Below are positions 45,335-52,914 of a DNA stretch of 64,000 nt, piece by piece. Under the pieces are notes generated by a model. That model saw only the letters and a program-made list of their open reading frames with translations, had not been told where the DNA came from and searched no databases. The DNA is from UBA7703 sp963667195. GTDB lineage: Bacteria > Bacillota > Clostridia > Christensenellales > CAG-138. A program made the translations under genes and the position numbers. The first letter of the stretch is position 1; every line of letters starts with the position of its first letter. The DNA lies in assembly GCA_963667195.1 (NCBI GenBank), contig OY762962.1, positions 2,728,001 to 2,792,000 of the forward strand, read 5' to 3'.

Positions 45335-46342
45335 TTACGCCTCCCATTGACGAATGAGTTCCTGCGCAATCTGCACGGCGTTGGTCGCCGCGCCTTTGCG
45401 GATATTGTCCGCAACGCACCAGAAGTTGATTCCGTTTTCCACGGAGAAGTCGCGGCGCAGACGTCCGACATAAACGGGATCGGTGTCCGCGGCATTGATC
45501 GGCATGGGGTAGATTCCCTTTTCCGGATCATCCTGAACGATCAGGCCTTCCGTCGATTCCCAGAGCTTGCGGATATCGGCGACTTCAAACGGCTTTTCGA
45601 GTTCGACGTTGATGCTCTCGCTGTGTCCATGGAACACGGGTACGCGAACGGTGGTCGCCGTCACGCGAAGAGAGGGCAGCTCCAGAATCTTTCTGGATTC
45701 GTCGATCATCTTTTGCTCTTCTTTGGTGTAGCCGGTGTCGAGGAACACGTCGATCTGCGGCAGCACGTTTCCCGCGATGGGGTGCGGGAACTTCTTGGGC
45801 GCTTCGCCCTTGAGTCCGTTTTCGAGGTCGCTGTAGCCACCCATGCCCGCGCCGGACACCGCCTGATAGGTCGAGTAGATCACGCGCTTGAGGCCGTATT
45901 TGACCGCGAGCGGCTTGAGGGCGACCATCGCCTGAATCGTGGAGCAGTTGGGGTTTGCGATGATACCTTTGTTCTTGTATTGCGAAATCGCGTGCGCGTT
46001 GACTTCCGGCACGACGAGCGGGACTTCGGGATCCATGCGCCATGTGCTGGAGTTATCGATGACCACTGCGCCGGAGGCAGCGACGATCGGTGCAAAAATC
46101 TTTGATGTACCGCCGCCTGCGGAGAAAAGCGCGATGTCAACGCCAAGATCTTTAAACGCATCCTCAGTCAGCTCGCGGACGGTGTGTTTTTTGCCCATGA
46201 ACTCGACGGTAGTGCCCGCGCTGCGTGCAGAGGCAAAGAGGAAGTATTCCGACGCCGGAAGTTTACGCTCTTCCAGTACGCGGAGGAACATTCTGCCGAC
46301 CATCCCTGTGGCGCCGACAACTGCGATCTTGTACTGTTTCAT
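45335..46342 (-). CDS. asd: Aspartate-semialdehyde dehydrogenase
   Basis: Reduces aspartyl phosphate to aspartate semialdehyde with NADPH. The 335-residue protein has the GATGMVGRMFLRVL nucleotide loop, the catalytic Cys in IANPNCSTIQ, and an SGAGMGGYSDLENGL segment. It is first in the asd-dapA-dapB operon, behind a strong promoter and a short hairpin leader. Confidence 0.97.
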   Translation of the reverse strand: MKQYKIAVVGATGMVGRMFLRVLEERKLPASEYFLFASARSAGTTVEFMGKKHTVRELTEDAFKDLGVDIALFSAGGGTSKIFAPIVAASGAVVIDNSSTWRMDPEVPLVVPEVNAHAISQYKNKGIIANPNCSTIQAMVALKPLAVKYGLKRVIYSTYQAVSGAGMGGYSDLENGLKGEAPKKFPHPIAGNVLPQIDVFLDTGYTKEEQKMIDESRKILELPSLRVTATTVRVPVFHGHSESINVELEKPFEVADIRKLWESTEGLIVQDDPEKGIYPMPINAADTDPVYVGRLRRDFSVENGINFWCVADNIRKGAATNAVQIAQELIRQWEA

Positions 46343-46356
46343 GTTGCGCTTGTGTT

Positions 46357-46382
46357 CGCGTTCCTGAAAAAACAGGAGCGCG
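46357..46382 (-). promoter_or_regulatory. Stem-loop in the asd leader
   Basis: In the short leader, CGCGCTCCTG and CAGGAACGCG pair with one mismatch around a loop of six T (six U in RNA), starting about 15 bases after the expected transcript start. It has no T-run after it, so it is not a standard terminator. Its role is unknown. Confidence 0.45.
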
Positions 46383-46402
46383 CCTTTCTTATAGTTACGA
46401 TG

Positions 46403-46431
46403 ATTTTAATAAATATTCACTGGTTTGTCAA
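46403..46431 (-). promoter_or_regulatory. Promoter of asd-dapA-dapB
   Basis: Minus strand: consensus TTGACA (46431-46426), 17-bp spacer, TAAAAT (46408-46403). The leader of about 55 bases is too short for a lysine riboswitch. Confidence 0.85.
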
Positions 46432-46461
46432 ATGAGATCAGCGATTTTATAGGATATATAT

Positions 46462-46490
46462 TTGCGAGAACTGCCATTTTGTTGTAGAAT
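46462..46490 (+). promoter_or_regulatory. Promoter of the methyltransferase-hslO cluster
   Basis: TTGCGA (46462-46467), 17-bp spacer, TAGAAT (46485-46490). It is back-to-back with the asd promoter; about 100 bases of leader precede the gene. Confidence 0.6.
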
Positions 46491-46598
46491 AGAAAATCGA
46501 ACACCTATGTGCTCAATGTATGAATAAAACAGGAACCGGAGCGGTTATTCATAGATTAACTTCGGCAAAACGCAGGCGAAAGGAGGCGGTGATCCTAT

Positions 46599-47375
46599 AT
46601 GACACAGCAGTATCAGGCGTTTGCCGCCTACTATGACCGCCTGATGGCGGATGTCGATTACGCGTTGTGGGCGGATTATCTACAGGATTTGCTCCGGGGA
46701 AACGGCGTTTTGCCCGGAGAATCGGTTCTGGACTGCGCATGCGGAACAGGCGAACTCACGCTCAGGCTGCACCATGCGGGCTACCGCATGACAGGCGCGG
46801 ACATCTCCGTGCAAATGCTGGAGATTGCGCAGCAGAAAGCGCGAAAAGCCGGAGCAAAGATCGCCTTTGTACAGCAGGAGCTGCAAAGCGTCCGCGTACA
46901 CAAACAGGTCGCCGCGATCACCTGCGCCTGCGACGGGGTTAATTACCTGCTTACGAAAGAAGATGTGCTCTCGTTTTTTTGCGCCGCAAACCGCGCACTC
47001 AAGGGCGGAGGCATGCTGCTGTTCGATGTTTCCAGCGCGTATAAGCTGGAGCACGTGCTCGGCGGGCAGACGTTCGGCGAGGACGAGCCCGATTGCACCT
47101 ACCTTTGGCAGAACTGCTTTGACCCGAAGTCCCGACTGCTGGAAATGCGGCTTGCGTTCTTCACGCCGGACGGGAAGGGCGCGTATACGAGATTTGACGA
47201 GCGGCATGTGCAGCGCGCGCACACACAGGATGAGCTGACGGAGCTGCTCACGCAAGCGGGCTTTTCCGTTACGGGCGTATATGACGCGTTTACGAAACGC
47301 GCGCCGGACGAAACTTGCGAACGGATTCAATTCGTAGCGCAAAAGACAAGCGAGCTGGATGATTGCTCGCAGTAA
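46599..47375 (+). CDS. Class I SAM-dependent methyltransferase
   Basis: A 258-residue methyltransferase with a standard Rossmann SAM site: VLDCACGTGELTLRL (motif I), MTGADISVQML (motif II) and GGGMLLFDVSS. The N-terminus YQAFAAYYDRLM is typical of a small-molecule or tRNA-modification group in Firmicutes, but the substrate is unknown. AAAGGAGGCGG lies upstream of the ATG. Confidence 0.85.
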   Translation: MTQQYQAFAAYYDRLMADVDYALWADYLQDLLRGNGVLPGESVLDCACGTGELTLRLHHAGYRMTGADISVQMLEIAQQKARKAGAKIAFVQQELQSVRVHKQVAAITCACDGVNYLLTKEDVLSFFCAANRALKGGGMLLFDVSSAYKLEHVLGGQTFGEDEPDCTYLWQNCFDPKSRLLEMRLAFFTPDGKGAYTRFDERHVQRAHTQDELTELLTQAGFSVTGVYDAFTKRAPDETCERIQFVAQKTSELDDCSQ

Positions 47376-47406
47376 AATGATGAAGAAAGTGAATGATAAT
47401 TGAACG

Positions 47407-48345
47407 ATGAAAGACAATGTTTTAACATATAAACCGCTGACAAAAGACCGCCTGATTCAATGCGTGGCGGCGGACGGCATGGTGAGAATCGCGTTTATCG
47501 ACGGAACAAACCTCGTGCGCGAGGCGCAGAAGCTGCTCAAGCTTTCTCGCGTGGCGACCGCGGCGCTTGGCAGACAGCTCATGATGACCGTAATTATGTC
47601 TGCCGATCTCAAGGGAGAAAACGATCTCGTCTCGACGATTCTCAAGGGAGACGGTCCCGCGGGCAGCATGATCTGCACAGGCAACAGCCGCCTCGAAGTC
47701 AAAGGCAGCGTCACGAATCCGGAGGTTGAGCTCCCGATCAACGAACTCGGCAAGCTCGACGTCGGCGGGTTTGTCGGTCACAGCGGGAAGCTCTCCGTGG
47801 TCAGCGACCTTGGCCTCAAGGAGCCTTATGTTGGGCTGAGCAACATCGTCTCCGGCGAAGTTGCGATCGATTTTGCGAACTATTATGCCGCGAGCCTGCA
47901 ACGCCCGGTTTTGATCTATCTTGGCGTGCGGGTGCGTGCGGACAACGGCAGCGTCCGCGCGGCGGCGGGCGTGTTCGCCGAGCCGATGCCCGGTTGCCCG
48001 GACGAAGTCATCGACCGTATTCAGGCAAAGAGCGCGGATATCGCACAGTTCTCCGAACGGTTGGACGCAGGCGAAACGCCTGAGAAGCTGCTTGAGAGCG
48101 CGTTTGGCGAGTTTGAGCTCGTCTATGTCGGCGAACGGGAGCCGCTCTATCACTGCGACTGTTCGCGGGAGCGCGTGGAGCGCGCGCTGATCTCCATCGG
48201 CAGCGAAGAGCTCGCGAGCATGATAGAAGAGGATCACGGAGCGGAAGTCACCTGCCGTTTTTGCGACAAGGTGTATCCGTTTACGGAAGAGGACCTGCAA
48301 ACGCTACTGGACACTGCGACAACTGGAAAACATGACGAAGAATAA
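47407..48345 (+). CDS. hslO: Redox-regulated holdase chaperone Hsp33
   Basis: Activated by oxidation, it holds unfolding proteins. The 312-residue protein has the redox-switch zinc site C250-x-C252 and C283-x2-C286 near its C-terminus (YHCDCS; TCRFCDK), with the conserved core SVRAAAGVFAEPMPG. The ribosome site is weak. It follows the methyltransferase by 31 bases. Confidence 0.96.
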   Translation: MKDNVLTYKPLTKDRLIQCVAADGMVRIAFIDGTNLVREAQKLLKLSRVATAALGRQLMMTVIMSADLKGENDLVSTILKGDGPAGSMICTGNSRLEVKGSVTNPEVELPINELGKLDVGGFVGHSGKLSVVSDLGLKEPYVGLSNIVSGEVAIDFANYYAASLQRPVLIYLGVRVRADNGSVRAAAGVFAEPMPGCPDEVIDRIQAKSADIAQFSERLDAGETPEKLLESAFGEFELVYVGEREPLYHCDCSRERVERALISIGSEELASMIEEDHGAEVTCRFCDKVYPFTEEDLQTLLDTATTGKHDEE

Positions 48346-50053
48346 GACAGGAAAAGTGATTCCCTTTACGCAGGGCGCAACATTCTATATGAAGCGCGGC
48401 GCAAAGGAACTGGAAAAAAACGATTTAATCGCGGCGATTGGAAAATACCGCGAGGCATATGAGCGCGCGCCGGAAGACGCGGAGATCGCTATCGCGCTTG
48501 CTGAAATCCTCAGCCAGATGCAGCGCTTTGAGGAGAGCAACCGCATTCTGTTCCGCCTGCTTGCGGATCAGGAGGATGCTCCCGCGGAGTGCCACTTTGG
48601 TCTTGCCTGCAACTATTTTGGGTTGCAGGACTATGATCGCGCGGCGGACAGCCTGGAAGACTATTTGGAACTGGAGCCGGACGGCGAATTTGCCGCCGAT
48701 GCGGAAGATTTTCTCGATCTCATCGACGACGACGACGCGATGTTTGAAACGACGGGACTACGCGGAGACGACGACTACGAGGACAACGCGGTGAACCACT
48801 TCGCGCGCTCACTGCTCGCCAGCGGGGAAGCGACCTACGCCGTGGAGGAGCTGGAGCATCGTCTGAGCCAAACGCCGCAGTCGCTGAAGATTCGTGAGCA
48901 GCTTGCCATCGCGTATTTTGTCGCAAACCGCCGCGACGAAGCGAAGAAAATCGCACAGGAGCTGATTTCGGAGGACGAGACCAACATACTCGCGAACAGC
49001 ACGCTCGCGCTCACGGAAATCGAGGACGGCAACCGTGCCTCCGCGCTCGCACGGCTGAACGCGATGACGAAGATTCGCGCACTCGAGCCGGAGGAACTGC
49101 ATAGCATCGCGGTGTTACAGCTCGATCTGGAGCAGTTTGAGGAAGCAGAGAAGACGCTCACGCAGATGTCGCATCTCATGCCATACGACGAAAACGTGAT
49201 CCACAAGCTCGCTTATGCGAAGTTTATGCAGGGCGATGCGGAGAGCGCAAAGGCGCTCTATCAAAAGCTCCTGCGAATCGATCCGCATGACACGGTTGCG
49301 CGCTATTATCTCGCGCAGAGCAAGCACACGGATGCCGCGGGCAAGCGCGCGAACGCAAAGTGGATCATTCCGTATCAGGTTCCGTTTTCGGAGGCGTTCC
49401 GCAGGCTCAACCACCTCAACCGCATGCTGGCGCTCCCGCAAGACGAGCTCAATAACGAGTGGGCTGTGGACAGCGCGTTTCGCGACATGCTGGTCTGGGC
49501 GATATCGCTTTCCGACCTGCGGGTGAAGCGAAGCATGCTATCGCTCGTGTTCACCTTTGCGGACGAGAACGCGCAGCACATACTGCGTGATTTCCTCCTA
49601 CACACCGACCAACCGGACGAGCTCAAGCGCGCGGTGTTCGGCATGCTGAAACACCTTGGCGCAAAAGAGCCGTATATGGCGTATCTCAACGGCCGCTGGA
49701 TCAAAGGCCGCGTGAGCCTGCTGGAGCTGGACTACAAGCTTCCTGCTTCCTACGAAGGCGTCATGCAGGTGCTCGTGCAATACATGCTCGGCAACTGCCG
49801 CGAGGAATGCGCAACCGAAGCCGCGCATATCTTTCAGAGATATGTGAACAGCCTAAACAAGAAATTCCCCCGCATCTCCGCCGCGCAGGAGATTTCGTTT
49901 GCCGCGGCGCTGGAATACCTCGGCAGGCTCAACTGCGGCGAAACGGTAACGGAGGAGGAGATCGGCGAAGTGTACCGCGTGACGAAATCCCGCCTACGCA
50001 ACGCCTTGGATAAGCTGGAGCCCTTCGTCAACCACGAAAAAAACCCGGAGTAA
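48332..50053 (+). CDS. Large TPR-repeat protein
   Basis: A 573-residue acidic protein with several TPR-like helical pairs, strongest in residues about 22-130 (GKYREAYERAPEDAEIAIAL) and about 170-330 (AKALYQKLLRIDPHDTVARY). An Asp-rich stretch (LDLIDDDDAM) lies near residue 130. The C-terminal 230 residues are helical without clear TPRs and unlike anything I recognise. No signal peptide or membrane helix is visible, so it is probably a cytoplasmic scaffold. It overlaps the hslO end by 14 bases, implying translational coupling. Confidence 0.8.
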   Translation: MTKNKTGKVIPFTQGATFYMKRGAKELEKNDLIAAIGKYREAYERAPEDAEIAIALAEILSQMQRFEESNRILFRLLADQEDAPAECHFGLACNYFGLQDYDRAADSLEDYLELEPDGEFAADAEDFLDLIDDDDAMFETTGLRGDDDYEDNAVNHFARSLLASGEATYAVEELEHRLSQTPQSLKIREQLAIAYFVANRRDEAKKIAQELISEDETNILANSTLALTEIEDGNRASALARLNAMTKIRALEPEELHSIAVLQLDLEQFEEAEKTLTQMSHLMPYDENVIHKLAYAKFMQGDAESAKALYQKLLRIDPHDTVARYYLAQSKHTDAAGKRANAKWIIPYQVPFSEAFRRLNHLNRMLALPQDELNNEWAVDSAFRDMLVWAISLSDLRVKRSMLSLVFTFADENAQHILRDFLLHTDQPDELKRAVFGMLKHLGAKEPYMAYLNGRWIKGRVSLLELDYKLPASYEGVMQVLVQYMLGNCREECATEAAHIFQRYVNSLNKKFPRISAAQEISFAAALEYLGRLNCGETVTEEEIGEVYRVTKSRLRNALDKLEPFVNHEKNPE

Positions 50054-50117
50054 ACGCGTTTTTCAACGAACGCCTTCAAGCGATAAAAGCAGGCACAATC
50101 GACACATAGGAGAACAG

Positions 50118-51230
50118 ATGAAGTTTATTGCAACCTGTAAATTGGGTCTGGAGTCGCTGGTAACGCGCCAGCTGCACGACCTGGATATCGAAGTCATCGA
50201 GACGGCGGATGCGCGCGTTTCGTTTGTCGGCGGCATGGAGGCGATGGTCAAGTCGCTGCTGTGGCTGCGCACGGCGGAGCGGGTGCTGCTCGTCGTGGAC
50301 GAGTTTGACGCGCATACGTTTGACGAGCTGTTTGAAAAAACGAAAGCATCGCGTTGGAAGCAGTATCTTAAACCCGAAACGAACATCCACGTCACGGGAA
50401 AATCTGCAAAGAGCACGCTTTTTTCGGTGAGCGACTGCCAGAGCATCGTCAAAAAGGCGATCATCGAGAATCTCAAGACGGCTTATCGCACGCAGGTGAT
50501 CCCCGAAGGCGGGAGCGAGATCATCGTCGAGGTGGGCATTCTGCGGGATCACGTGTCGCTTTGCCTCGATTGCTGCGGCGCGGGACTTTCGCGCAGAGGA
50601 TACCGCACCTACAACGTTGCGGCTCCCCTTTCGGAAACGCTCGGCGCGGGCATCGTGATGCTGTCGCGGTTCCGCGCGGACAGTCCGCTAATCGATCCCA
50701 TGTGCGGCTCCGGCACGATGCCGATTGAGGCCGCGATGATCGCGCAGAACGTAGCGCCCGGGCTGGGCCGCTCGTTTGCCGCCGAGAGCTGGTGGTTCTT
50801 TGACAAGGGCGTTTGGACGCGGGAGCGCCAGAATGCGCTGGACGTGAGAACGAATCAGAAGATAGACGTGCGCGGGTTTGATATCGATGAACGCAGCATC
50901 GACCTATGCAAGAAGCACGCGAAGAAAGCGGGCGTTTTCTGCGACTGGCGCGTGCAGAACGTCAAAGATTTCTCCGTGACGGAGAAGAGCGGCGTCATCG
51001 TCTGCAACCCGCCGTATGGCGAGCGGATGCTGGAAAAGGACGAGGCGAAGCAGCTGTATCTGATCATGCGGCGCGTGTTTTCGCGCTATCCCGGCTGGAG
51101 CGTCAACGTATTCTCCGGCATGCGGGAGTTTGAGCAGGTCTACGGCGCGCGCGCGGACAAGCGCAGGAAGCTGACCAACGGCGGCATGCCCTGCACACTG
51201 TATCAATATTTCGGCGTGCGGGATGTGTAA
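50118..51230 (+). CDS. THUMP-domain RNA N2-guanine methyltransferase (RlmL/YpsC type)
   Basis: A 370-residue rRNA methyltransferase. An N-terminal THUMP domain (about 50-150) binds RNA; the Rossmann domain has IDPMCGSGTMPIEAAMI and the NPPYGERM catalytic motif of N-methyltransferases. It resembles the N-terminal half of E. coli RlmL, which makes m2G2445 in 23S rRNA, as does B. subtilis YpsC by similarity. TAGGAGAACAG precedes the ATG. Confidence 0.9.
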   Translation: MKFIATCKLGLESLVTRQLHDLDIEVIETADARVSFVGGMEAMVKSLLWLRTAERVLLVVDEFDAHTFDELFEKTKASRWKQYLKPETNIHVTGKSAKSTLFSVSDCQSIVKKAIIENLKTAYRTQVIPEGGSEIIVEVGILRDHVSLCLDCCGAGLSRRGYRTYNVAAPLSETLGAGIVMLSRFRADSPLIDPMCGSGTMPIEAAMIAQNVAPGLGRSFAAESWWFFDKGVWTRERQNALDVRTNQKIDVRGFDIDERSIDLCKKHAKKAGVFCDWRVQNVKDFSVTEKSGVIVCNPPYGERMLEKDEAKQLYLIMRRVFSRYPGWSVNVFSGMREFEQVYGARADKRRKLTNGGMPCTLYQYFGVRDV

Positions 51231-51276
51231 AAGCAACAAGCAATCAAGCGACTGAACCCTTGGTGGAGAGAAATAG

Positions 51277-52488
51277 ATGAAGCTTGCGGTAATTTTAGGC
51301 GATGGCATGGCGGATTGGCCCGTGGACGAGCTCGGCGGCAAGACGCCGCTGGATGTGGCAAATCACCCGTATATGGATCTTTTCGTGCGGGACGGCGCGT
51401 TTGGTCTCGTCAAGACCGTTCCGGACGGCATGAAGCCCGGCAGCGACACGGCAAACCTTTCGGTGTTTGGCTATGACCCGAAGCGGTATTATTCCGGCAG
51501 GTCTCCGCTGGAAGCCGCCAGCCTCGGCATCGAGCTTACGCAATCGGACGTGACGTATCGCTGCAACCTCGTGACGCTTTCGCAGGAGTGCGACATCGCG
51601 GATACGACGATGGTCGACTACAGCGCGGGCGAAATCTCCACCGAAGAGGCGCGGGAGCTGATCCTGTTCCTCGAATCCGAACTCGGAAACTCCGGCGTTC
51701 ACCTCTGTCCGGGTTTTTCATATCGACACTGTCTCGTGCTCAACGAGGCGGAAACCGGCGCGGAGCTGGTTCCGCCGCACGACTTCACGGGAAAGCCCGT
51801 TGCGGGCAGGCTGCCGACGGGTACAAACGCGGAGCTCCTGCTGCGCTGGATGAAACACGCCTACGCAGTCCTGAGCGATCATCCCGTCAACCGGGCGCGC
51901 GTTGCCGCGGGCAAAAACCCAGCAAACGCGATCTGGTTCTGGGGTGAGGGTAGGAGACCCGCGCTGACGCCGTTTTTTGAAAAAACAGGGTTGCACGGCG
52001 CTGTCATCTCCGCGGTCGATCTGATTCAGGGAATCGGTCGTTGCGCGGGTATGGAGGTCGTCAAGGTGGAGGGCGCAACGGGTACGTTTGAAACAAACTT
52101 CGCCGGAAAAGCGGCGGCTGCCGTCGATGTCCTCAAGCGCGGGGCAGACTACGTCTACGTTCATATTGAGGCAGCGGACGAGTGCGGCCACCACGGTCAG
52201 CTCAAAGAAAAGATCTACTCCATTGAGCAGATCGATCGGCAGGTGATCCAGCCTGTCTACGAGTATCTGGAAGGATGCGGCGAGGATTACGCGATTCTCG
52301 TGTTGCCGGATCACCCGACGCCGCTCAAGATTCGCACGCATTCCTCCGACCCGGTGCCGTTTGTACTGTATCGCAAAGGCGATCACGCAGGGCGCGAAAA
52401 CCGCTATACCGAGACCGATGCAAAGGCGACCGGTTTGTATGAGCCGGAGGGATTTCTGCTTGTCGATCGGATGAAGCAAAGGACATAA
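51277..52488 (+). CDS. apgM: Cofactor-independent phosphoglycerate mutase (archaeal-type ApgM)
   Basis: Interconverts 3- and 2-phosphoglycerate in glycolysis without 2,3-bisphosphoglycerate. The 403-residue alkaline-phosphatase-superfamily protein has the metal-binding ILGDGMADWP, the phosphorylated Ser in PGSDTANLSVFGYDP, EAADECGHHG and VLPDHPTP. Its length and motifs fit ApgM rather than the 510-residue GpmI. GGAGAG precedes the ATG. Confidence 0.94.
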   Translation: MKLAVILGDGMADWPVDELGGKTPLDVANHPYMDLFVRDGAFGLVKTVPDGMKPGSDTANLSVFGYDPKRYYSGRSPLEAASLGIELTQSDVTYRCNLVTLSQECDIADTTMVDYSAGEISTEEARELILFLESELGNSGVHLCPGFSYRHCLVLNEAETGAELVPPHDFTGKPVAGRLPTGTNAELLLRWMKHAYAVLSDHPVNRARVAAGKNPANAIWFWGEGRRPALTPFFEKTGLHGAVISAVDLIQGIGRCAGMEVVKVEGATGTFETNFAGKAAAAVDVLKRGADYVYVHIEAADECGHHGQLKEKIYSIEQIDRQVIQPVYEYLEGCGEDYAILVLPDHPTPLKIRTHSSDPVPFVLYRKGDHAGRENRYTETDAKATGLYEPEGFLLVDRMKQRT

Positions 52489-52537
52489 AATTTCACGCAT
52501 CCTGCGAAAAACGAAACGCAAAACTCGTGAAAAAGGC

Positions 52538-52566
52538 TTGCAAATTCGAGCGCATTCGTGTATCAT
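52538..52566 (+). promoter_or_regulatory. Promoter of tRNA-Ser
   Basis: TTGCAA (52538-52543), 17-bp spacer, TATCAT (52561-52566), 29 bases before the mature tRNA. Confidence 0.7.
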
Positions 52567-52595
52567 ACACAATGCGTCCGAAATAAAAGTGCCGT

Positions 52596-52685
52596 GGAGA
52601 GTTGGCTGAGCGGTCGAAGGCGCACGATTGGAAATCGTGTTTACGGGGAACCGTAACTAGGGTTCAAATCCCTAACTCTCCGCCA
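52596..52685 (+). tRNA. tRNA-Ser (anticodon GGA), CCA encoded
   Basis: The 7-bp acceptor stem GGAGAGT/ACTCTCC, discriminator G and encoded CCA are clear. The anticodon loop TTGGAAA (52628-52634) between CACGA and TCGTG gives anticodon GGA at 52630-52632, which reads UCC and UCU. The long variable arm (ACGG/CCGT) is characteristic of tRNA-Ser. The T arm is GGTTCAAATCC. Its 3' end is repeated 182 bases downstream. Confidence 0.97.
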
Positions 52686-52719
52686 AAAATAAGAGCACCC
52701 AAACGGGTGCTCTTTTTTT
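52666..52719 (+). repeat. Direct repeat, copy A: tRNA-Ser 3' end plus terminator
   Basis: A 54-base unit running from the 3' half of the T arm through CCA and the terminator. It matches copy B at 51 of 54 positions with no gaps; the first 20 bases are identical. Confidence 0.93.
52691..52719 (+). terminator. Intrinsic terminator of tRNA-Ser
   Basis: AAGAGCACCC and GGGTGCTCTT pair around an AAAC loop, followed by a run of T. Confidence 0.9.
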
Positions 52720-52847
52720 GCTGTAAGATCAAAGGGATTTGAAGCCGCGAAAGAAAACGCCACGGTGTCGGCGTTTTCCGCGGCAGGGGGAGCGCCGCTG
52801 ACCAAAGCCGCGCCGCGCGGAGCGCAAGTGGCGGGAGGCGAAGCGGA
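52720..52847. other. GC-rich structured insert between the tRNA-Ser 3'-end repeats
   Basis: A 128-base segment, much of it above the local GC content. It can fold into a long hairpin: GCCGCG (52744-52749) with CGCGGC (52779-52784), and AAAACGCC (52754-52761) with GGCGTTTT (52770-52777). A second half is full of GCGCCGC/GCGGAGCGC-type self-complementarity. It has no start codon with a ribosome site, no integrase, and no recognised RNA family. One frame stays open across it, but without a start. Confidence 0.6.
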
Positions 52848-52901
52848 AAATCCCTAACTCTCCGCCATAAATAAAAGCACCCAAACGGGTGCTCTTATTT
52901 T
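52848..52901 (+). repeat. Direct repeat, copy B: tRNA-Ser 3' end plus terminator
   Basis: Second copy of the T-arm-to-CCA sequence and terminator, at a constant 182-base offset. There is no tRNA 5' part before it, so it is not a tRNA gene. Its hairpin (AGCACCC/GGGTGCT) has A/T runs on both sides and probably terminates the convergent glycosyltransferase gene. Confidence 0.93.
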
Positions 52902-52914
52902 ATTCAATATCTAG

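Noticed and set aside
46343..46431. A lysine riboswitch upstream of asd
   Set aside because: The space between promoter and ATG is far below the size of that riboswitch and no matching core is seen.
52720..52867. An open frame through the tRNA-Ser insert, reading KGFEAAKENATV and onward to a stop in the repeated tRNA end
   Set aside because: No start codon or ribosome site; more likely non-coding structured DNA.
52848..52901. A second tRNA-Ser gene
   Set aside because: Only the T-arm 3' half and acceptor 3' strand are present; no 5' acceptor strand, D arm or anticodon arm precedes it.
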